From NCBI GenBank assembly GCA_016210375.1, contig JACQUH010000163.1:1-11244 (forward strand): a stretch of DNA of 11,244 bases, written 5' to 3'. Below are positions 5,934 through 11,244 of this stretch, piece by piece. Position 1 is the stretch's first letter, and every line of letters begins with the position of its first letter. Position numbers and translations under genes: made by a program. Source of the stretch: Chloroflexota bacterium (GTDB lineage: Bacteria; Chloroflexota; Dehalococcoidia; Lucifugimonadales; JACPCL1). A model generated the notes under the pieces. It was given only the letters and a program-made list of their open reading frames with translations, was not told the origin of the DNA and did not search any database.

Positions 5934-7586
5934 GTGTTCTCTGTGAGCTTCAAGCTATCTCCTCTGGCATTGTCCTTTGTCCTGGCCCTCCTGGCAGCCC
6001 TCCTCTCTTTGGCCTGCGGGTCCAGGCAGCCGCAGGGAAGCCCTACGCCCGAGCCGGTGGCTACCGCCGGGTCCCTTCCTACACCAGTCACTGATGTAGT
6101 GCACGGGTCTGCCTCTGTCACGATTGAGGAGAAAAGCCTGGGCTCGCTGACGCGGCTCGTTGTCATCCCCCGCAACCCGGTGGTGGCGGCGGGGGATACC
6201 ATGCTCTTCTCGGTCCTGGCTTATGACGAGACGGGTAAACCTATGCCCCAGGACGAGCTGGACCTGGGGTGGCGCACCCTGGACCCTCTGGTGGGCACGA
6301 TCACCTCCGCGGGGTTGTTCCGAGCCGGCATCCAACGGGGCGTCTTTAACAGCTCCATTGAGGTCACCGTTACCCAGACCCTCGGCGGTAAGACGGTGAC
6401 GCTCCAGGAGCTCGCCTCGGTATCCGTCATCCGCCCTCTGTCAGAGAACGACATCAGCCGGGTGGAGGTGCTGCCGGGCGGTGTGCAAATGCAGCCGGAG
6501 TCGCAGATGGTGTTTACGCCTCTGGCGGTAGACCGGTCGGGTGTGCCGGTGCCGGGGGTGGACTACACCTGGGAGGTGCTGGACCCCAGGGCTGGCAAGA
6601 TGGAGCCGGATGGTCGCTTCGTCAGCGGCGTCACGGAGGGCAGCTTTCCCGCTGCCCTCCGGGTGGTGGCCCAAAAGCGCACCGATCCCTCACAGACTGC
6701 TGTTTCTGTGGTCCCGGTGACGGTCATGGCATTGGGCAGAGTGCAGCCACCCAGTAAGGTGAACCTGTACCCTCAGGGAATCAGCGTGCGCTCTGGCGAT
6801 ACCGTTGAGTTTCGTGCCCTGGCCCTGGACCCCCTGGGAAACCTAGTGCAGGATGTGGAGACGACCTGGCGGCTTAGGGACCCCCAGGCTGGCGAGCTGG
6901 ACAATAGCGGCCACTTCCGCGCCGGCCAGACCCCGGGCACCTATCCTGCGGTGGTGGAAACAACGGTGCGACCGCTAAAAGGGGAGGCGCCGGTGACTCT
7001 GCGGGCCACGGCCACTGTCACTGTCTTGGCTTCCCTGACCCAACCGGAGCGCCTCCAGAGCCTGACTCTCGCTCCCCAGGTGCTGCGCCTCCGTCCTGGC
7101 GAGTCCCGCCGTATTGTCGCCACGGCCTTGAGCGCCACGGGCGAGAGCATGGCGTCGGCGGCAGTGGAGTGGTCCGGCGACCCCAGGGCGATACGCGTTA
7201 CCCAGGAGGGGGTGGTGACGGCCCTGGACAGGCCTGGCAGCTACCCCGACGCGGTGACAGTGGTGGTGACGGCCGGGGAAGGGGAGGGGCGAGTTACCCA
7301 AAAGGCCTCGGCCACGGTGATCGTCCTTGGGCCGCTGGCGAGGATAGACGTGATACCGAGCGAGGCCAGCGTGGCGCCCAGGCAGGCGGTGCAGTTCACT
7401 TTCATCGCCTACGACGTTAACGGCACACGCCTGTTTGACGTTCTAGCCACTTGGGAGATTCTTGACTCCAGGGCGGGGGTCATAGACAACCTCGGCTTCT
7501 TCATAGCCGGAACGGTCCCGGGGCGATACAGGGATGTGGTGCGGGTGGTGGTCCGTCCCATGGACCTGGACACGGGGGGCCGCTGA
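5934..7586 (+). CDS. Probable lipoprotein with five Ig-like repeats
   Basis: A 550-residue exported protein. Residues 7-27 form a signal peptide ending in LLSLAC, with C28 the likely lipidated cysteine. The lipobox is imperfect, with S at -3. A proline/threonine-rich linker (about 31-55) follows. The rest is five tandem beta-rich repeats of about 95 residues: 72-168, 174-268, 273-367, 372-467 and 469-550. The shared core is W..LD..AG.(I/L)D..G.F.AG...G.Y, then alternating hydrophobic strands ending in a V.V(L/M) strand; this is Big-type immunoglobulin-like style. The fifth repeat stops before its final strand, and repeat 4 is the most divergent. The GTG start at 5934 has AAGGA 5 bases upstream and lies 2 bases past the previous stop. 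The role is probably structural or binding at the cell surface; no catalytic motif is seen. Confidence 0.85.
   Translation: MFSVSFKLSPLALSFVLALLAALLSLACGSRQPQGSPTPEPVATAGSLPTPVTDVVHGSASVTIEEKSLGSLTRLVVIPRNPVVAAGDTMLFSVLAYDETGKPMPQDELDLGWRTLDPLVGTITSAGLFRAGIQRGVFNSSIEVTVTQTLGGKTVTLQELASVSVIRPLSENDISRVEVLPGGVQMQPESQMVFTPLAVDRSGVPVPGVDYTWEVLDPRAGKMEPDGRFVSGVTEGSFPAALRVVAQKRTDPSQTAVSVVPVTVMALGRVQPPSKVNLYPQGISVRSGDTVEFRALALDPLGNLVQDVETTWRLRDPQAGELDNSGHFRAGQTPGTYPAVVETTVRPLKGEAPVTLRATATVTVLASLTQPERLQSLTLAPQVLRLRPGESRRIVATALSATGESMASAAVEWSGDPRAIRVTQEGVVTALDRPGSYPDAVTVVVTAGEGEGRVTQKASATVIVLGPLARIDVIPSEASVAPRQAVQFTFIAYDVNGTRLFDVLATWEILDSRAGVIDNLGFFIAGTVPGRYRDVVRVVVRPMDLDTGGR
6147..7583 (+). repeat. 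Five tandem Ig-like coding repeats
   Basis: Repeat units in the lipoprotein gene run approximately 6147-6437, 6453-6737, 6750-7034, 7047-7334 and 7338-7583. Units 2, 3 and 5 are closest to each other: TWEVLDPRAG, TWRLRDPQAG and TWEILDSRAG occupy equivalent positions. Units 1 (GWRTLDPLVG) and 4 (EWSGDPRA) have drifted further. The similarity is clear in protein but patchy in DNA, so the duplications look old. Unit 5 is about 14 residues shorter than the others because the gene ends before the last strand. Confidence 0.8.
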
Positions 7587-8050
7587 TGCAACCAGGTGCT
7601 TCCAGAGCAGGCTCAAGGGGGCGAAGCTGGGAGCTTGCCTGGCTGGCGCGCCTGGCGAGCATCGCGCTGCTGGTGACATGGGCCGGGTACATCTTCTACC
7701 TCTCTTCGCTGTCCCCCAGCGAGCTGCCTCCCCAGGCGAGGGCCTTCTCCTGGCTGGGAGAGATGAGAGGGGTAGCCTATCACTTCGCCATCTATGGTGT
7801 GCTGGGGTCGCTTATCTGGTCTGTCCTCTTGAGCTGGAGGGGCCGTGCCTCCCTGGGTATTCGGGGCATCGTTGCGGCTGGCGTCATCGGCCTGGCCTAC
7901 GGCCTCTCCGATGAGTGGCACCAGTCCTTTACCCCCGGTCGTGCTGCTTCCCTGCTGGACGTGGCTGTGGACGGCGCCGGCGCCCTGGGAGCGGCGGCTT
8001 TCTGGGTGACGGCAGCATCACGTCTGGCGCGCCGCTGGGTTGCACGATAA
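7586..8050 (+). CDS. VanZ-family membrane protein
   Basis: A 154-residue protein with about four membrane helices (near 20-41, 65-84, 92-107, 128-143). The VanZ-like signature is clear: YHFAIYGVLG at 65-74, then SDEWHQSFTPGRAASLLDV at 108-126, with E110, H112, Q113, P117, G118, R119 and D125 matching conserved family positions. VanZ was named for low-level teicoplanin resistance in an enterococcal vancomycin cluster, but the biochemical function of the wider family is unsettled. Many members occur beside envelope or polysaccharide genes. The ATG shares one base with the upstream stop (TGATG) and there is no strong ribosome site, so translation is probably coupled. The next gene overlaps by one base. 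Resistance should not be assumed; no vanHAX-type gene is present. Confidence 0.9.
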   Translation: MQPGASRAGSRGRSWELAWLARLASIALLVTWAGYIFYLSSLSPSELPPQARAFSWLGEMRGVAYHFAIYGVLGSLIWSVLLSWRGRASLGIRGIVAAGVIGLAYGLSDEWHQSFTPGRAASLLDVAVDGAGALGAAAFWVTAASRLARRWVAR

Positions 8051-11000
8051 TGAGATGCTGGACCAGGGGACCGACGACAACCCTTGCCAGGAGCCCTCTG
8101 GGGGTTTGGGAGAGGGCCGTGGCAACCCTCGCGCTGGCGATGCTCCTGGCCTGGGCCTTGAGCCTCCTGGCCTACTCCGTAGGGGCGGTGGACGCTCCCC
8201 TGGTGCAGGCGGAGGTGCTGGATATCTCCCTGGGTTCCCTGGTGGCAAACCCCGGAGATCCCGTGCGAGTGGAGGCCAAGGTGCGCAACCCTGGCGAGGC
8301 CGAGGCCCAGCTCAACGTGGTGGTGTATCTGGACGAGGCCCCTGTTGGGGCCAGGGTGATTACCCTGCCCTCTGGGGCAGTGCAAACCCTGCGGTTTTCG
8401 GTGATGAGCGAGCAACCGGGTGCCCACGTGGTGCGGATAGGGCCCCAGGCCGCCACCTACCAGGTGCTGGCCCCAGAGATCAGACTGCGGGGCCTGACGG
8501 TGTCCCCCGGCCTGGTAGCTCCGGGGGAGCTGGTGAGGGTGAGCGCCGCCGCGGCGAACGTGGGACCGGTGCCGGGTGTGTACCAGGCGCCTCTGATGGT
8601 GAACAACACCGTGGTAGACGCCCGCTCGGACCTGCTGCCAGTGGGGGGTGAGGCTGCGATCGTCTTCACTGTGGCGAGGAAGGACCCCGGCGTATACGCA
8701 GTGCAGGTGGGAGACCTCCTGGGCGGCTTTATCGTGGTGGGCAGGGACATGGACGTGGCTGTCCCTGCCTCTTTGCCCATCGTGCCTGCCAGGGCCACGG
8801 CCCTAAGCACCGGGGGGACACCCCTGCCGGTCACGGGCGGCGTCGTTACGCTGCTGGGCACCCAGGGGCTGCCTCAAGTGGCGCTGCCCCTGAGACTTGC
8901 CCCGGGGGAGGGCCTGGGCTCCTTCCAGGAGCCAGTATCGGGGGTGACCTATGAGAATGGCCTCCTCTCGCTGCCAGTGAAGGACGAGCTGAACCGCACG
9001 GCAGCTCGCCTGGAACTTGCGCCGGAAGGCTGGTCCACCACGGGAGATGCGGCCCTGATGACCCCCAGAAGCCTGCGACTGGTGGTGCCGGATACGCTGC
9101 TCAGACTTCCCCTTTCTGTGACGGCGGCGGCCCCCGTCACCCTCAGCATGGAGTCGGCGTTGGCAAGCCTGGAGCTGGGGAAGCCCCTGCGCATCGTCCC
9201 CGGTCTTGAACCCGCTGCCCCTGGGCGGGCCGCGTTGGAGGCGGCAGCCCAGGGGCAAGGGAAGCGGGTTCGGGAGGTCATCGCGGCCGCCAGCGTAGAA
9301 GCGCCGGGCGCCCCGCCAGAGGGACTGCGAGCAGGGACTGCGGTGGCTTTCGGCGTCCCTGCTGTCTGGCTGAGCACCGTAGAGGAGAAGGCGCTGTACG
9401 CGGCGCGCATCGCCCCGAGCGGCGCGGTGGAGCTATCCCCAGTGGTCCTGGCCCTCGCCCAGCCTGGCCGCGCAAGTTTGAGGGCATCCTTTGCTTCCCC
9501 TCACGGGGCCTTCTTCCTCCTGGCTCTGGAGCCGGCGGTGAAGCCTATAGCAAGCCGCATGGAGCTTTCCGCCACCCTGGTGCCCGTGGATGGCGCACTG
9601 ACAGTGAGGGCTTATGGGGACGGGGCTGGCGCGGAGGGTGAAGCCTTGGGGAACCTGGTTTTGACTCTGGATGGGCAGCCGATGGCGATTGCGCAGGCAT
9701 CAGCTATGGCGGACGGAGGCTGGGAGGCCGTTTACTATGTCGCCGTCGCTGAGGCTGGGTCCCACGAATTGGCCGTCGGGGAAGCCCGAGCCCAGTTTGA
9801 AGCGGCGCCGCGAGACCTGGTAGGCCACGTGCAGGTCGTATCCATTGATGCCAGCCCGAAGTCCGTACTCCCGGGCCAGCCCGTGGAGGTCAGGGCTACC
9901 CTTGCCAACGTGGGCACCCGCCGGCTCCTGACTCCGGCCCTCCTGGAGGTGAACGGCGCGCCCTCCGAGGAACGTCTCGTCGCCCTGGACCCTGGCGAGC
10001 GAGCCGGCCTCAGCTTCGCGCTCATGAAGGCCAGGGAGGGCAGCTACGAGGTGGCCCTGTTAGGACGGCGGGCCAGGTTTAACGTGGCGGCCCAGCCCAA
10101 GCCTGGCGAGGTCTACGCCTCAGACCTGGTGGTGGAGCCGTCCTCGGTGGACGTCGGCCAGCCGGCCCAGGCCCGTCTCCTGCTGAGCAATGGAGGAGAG
10201 CTACCTGCCGCCCATACCTTGCGAGTCTTCCTGAACGGGCGAGAGGTCCACAGGAGGGAGATCACCCTTGCGGGTCTCACCACGATGCCGGCGGTCGTTC
10301 CCCTGCAACCTGTGGACCAGGGCATACTGACGGTGGAGGTAGAAGGGATGCGGCGGCAGATTGTGGTGATATCACCGCTGCAAAAGGCGGACCTGGTGGT
10401 GATGAGGCTGGACCTGGACCCAGCCACCATTTCAGGGGGCCAGAAGATGACGGCCACGGTTGAGATACGGAACCGGCTGGCGGAGCAGACCTCCAGCACG
10501 CTGTACGTGCTCGTGAATGGGCGGCTTGTTGCCCAGGCAGACCTGGACGTGCTGCCCCAGGCCACGGTGCAACGACAGTTCGTCTTGACGGAGGAGGTCC
10601 CTGGCCTGTACGAGGTGGAGATGCGCCTGGGCCGCTCGGCTGAGTCGGTCGTCAGCATCTACAAGGGGCAGTTCCTGGTCATCCTGGCCCAGACGCCGCC
10701 TTCCTGGGAGATAGCGTCCCTGGAGGTCCTACCCAGGCCAGCCTCCCCCGGGGAGCCACTTCAGGTCAGCTTCCTGCTATCAAATCTGGGCCAGCAGGGG
10801 GGCGACCTGGAAGTTGTTGTCCGGGTGGACGGCCAGATTGAGAGCCAGAGGACCGTAAGCCTCGGCCCGCAGAGCACGCGGCCGGTGAGCTTCAGCTTGC
10901 CTGGGAAGCCCGCGGGCACGTATTTGCTGGACGTGAACGGCACCACGGTTCAGTTCCAGGTGCCGCCGCTGCCCACCGCCACGCCGCCCCTTCCTACTCC

Positions 11001-11133
11001 TACGCCTGCTGCCGCGACGCAAGGCGGCTCCGAAGGGCCTGGGATCCTCTGGGTCATTGCTGGAGCGGTAGCCCTGGCGGCAGGGGCGCTGGCGACCTAC
11101 CTCCTGAGAGACAGGCGGCCCCGGTCCCCTTGA
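8050..11133 (+). CDS. Large membrane-anchored CARDB-repeat surface protein
   Basis: A 1027-residue exported protein. An N-terminal hydrophobic helix (23-44) serves as signal or anchor. Two CARDB-like beta-sandwich domains (about 53-139, 143-231) precede a central region (240-495) I do not recognise. Residues 500-585 look like another beta domain. Four more CARDB-like domains follow (594-680, 689-775, 779-879, 886-971). Shared features are a P..V..G start, an N.G turn, a VNG hairpin and a G.Y.V end. A Pro/Thr linker (972-988) leads to a second helix (997-1018) and a basic RDRRPRSP tail. The ATG at 8050 overlaps the VanZ stop (TAATG). The frame extends to 7915, but only within vanZ and without an export signal, so it was rejected. 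CARDB domains are thought to mediate adhesion; a surface binding or scaffold role is inferred. Confidence 0.88.
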   Translation: MRCWTRGPTTTLARSPLGVWERAVATLALAMLLAWALSLLAYSVGAVDAPLVQAEVLDISLGSLVANPGDPVRVEAKVRNPGEAEAQLNVVVYLDEAPVGARVITLPSGAVQTLRFSVMSEQPGAHVVRIGPQAATYQVLAPEIRLRGLTVSPGLVAPGELVRVSAAAANVGPVPGVYQAPLMVNNTVVDARSDLLPVGGEAAIVFTVARKDPGVYAVQVGDLLGGFIVVGRDMDVAVPASLPIVPARATALSTGGTPLPVTGGVVTLLGTQGLPQVALPLRLAPGEGLGSFQEPVSGVTYENGLLSLPVKDELNRTAARLELAPEGWSTTGDAALMTPRSLRLVVPDTLLRLPLSVTAAAPVTLSMESALASLELGKPLRIVPGLEPAAPGRAALEAAAQGQGKRVREVIAAASVEAPGAPPEGLRAGTAVAFGVPAVWLSTVEEKALYAARIAPSGAVELSPVVLALAQPGRASLRASFASPHGAFFLLALEPAVKPIASRMELSATLVPVDGALTVRAYGDGAGAEGEALGNLVLTLDGQPMAIAQASAMADGGWEAVYYVAVAEAGSHELAVGEARAQFEAAPRDLVGHVQVVSIDASPKSVLPGQPVEVRATLANVGTRRLLTPALLEVNGAPSEERLVALDPGERAGLSFALMKAREGSYEVALLGRRARFNVAAQPKPGEVYASDLVVEPSSVDVGQPAQARLLLSNGGELPAAHTLRVFLNGREVHRREITLAGLTTMPAVVPLQPVDQGILTVEVEGMRRQIVVISPLQKADLVVMRLDLDPATISGGQKMTATVEIRNRLAEQTSSTLYVLVNGRLVAQADLDVLPQATVQRQFVLTEEVPGLYEVEMRLGRSAESVVSIYKGQFLVILAQTPPSWEIASLEVLPRPASPGEPLQVSFLLSNLGQQGGDLEVVVRVDGQIESQRTVSLGPQSTRPVSFSLPGKPAGTYLLDVNGTTVQFQVPPLPTATPPLPTPTPAAATQGGSEGPGILWVIAGAVALAAGALATYLLRDRRPRSP

Positions 11134-11244
11134 GGGTATTTCCAAAATAGTCTGCCAATTGGGTTCCGACCTAACCCCCTCTGTCTCCCTCCTTCGTCCT
11201 TCAGCCGAAGGACTCAAGGACAGGCTCTTCCCCCACGGGAAGAG
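11134..11244. other. Operon 3' flank with two hairpins, cut by window edge
   Basis: Downstream of the last operon gene there is no coding signal. Two hairpins lie in a C/T-rich stretch: GTCCTTC (11196-11202) with GAAGGAC (11207-11213) around a 4-base loop, and CTCTTCCC (11225-11232) with GGGAAGAG (11237-11244) around CCAC. The second stem ends on the final base, so any T-tail or longer repeat is out of view. Either an intrinsic terminator for the operon or an interspersed repeat would fit. The CTAACCCCCTCTG... lead-in and paired hairpins favour a repeat. Confidence 0.5.

Noticed and set aside
7586..8050. Glycopeptide resistance from the VanZ-like gene.
   Set aside because: VanZ-like proteins are widespread and mostly unrelated to resistance; no vanHAX or regulator genes are present.

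Overview
The window is a GC-rich bacterial segment with eight protein-coding genes in two divergent blocks. No rRNA, tRNA, CRISPR array, transposase or phage gene was seen. The protein types suggest a Chloroflexota bacterium, possibly near Dehalococcoidia: proline/threonine linkers next to membrane anchors, CARDB-type and Ig-like surface proteins, a PTPS-related membrane protein, VanZ, and palindromic repeats between genes. This placement is inferred from style and recalled family distribution, not from a phylogenetic marker.

Minus-strand block (86-2957). Three housekeeping-type genes are read right to left. lemA encodes a membrane-anchored LemA protein. htpX encodes an integral-membrane zinc protease and overlaps lemA by 26 bases. 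thrC encodes threonine synthase. A near-perfect hairpin with a 22-bp stem at 33-79 lies just past the thrC stop and is the likely terminator. The 207-base gap between htpX and thrC holds three related palindromes of the type GTAGGGGC...GCCCC, read on the minus strand.

Divergent intergenic region (2958-3440). It has no convincing gene. It carries two structured elements, a nested palindrome at 3051-3096 and a double hairpin at 3219-3265, plus a weak promoter-like hexamer just before the plus-strand block.

Plus-strand block (3441-11133). Five genes are packed with gaps or overlaps of 1-2 bases, so they are almost certainly one operon. In order they encode: a PHP-family phosphoesterase of the CpsB/YwqE type; a polytopic GT-C-like membrane protein (PTPS-related); a probable lipoprotein made of five Ig-like repeats; a small VanZ-family membrane protein; and a 1027-residue surface protein with about six CARDB-like domains, a central domain I do not recognise, and a C-terminal membrane anchor. 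Together they look like an envelope or exopolysaccharide module: a phosphatase-type regulator, a possible lipid-linked sugar enzyme, and two large exported beta-sandwich proteins. No tyrosine kinase, flippase, polymerase or soluble glycosyltransferase is in the window. The joint function is therefore inference, and this operon is the best candidate here for an undescribed system.

The last 111 bases (11134-11244) hold two consecutive hairpins, the second ending exactly at the window edge. They may be a terminator or another intergenic repeat.
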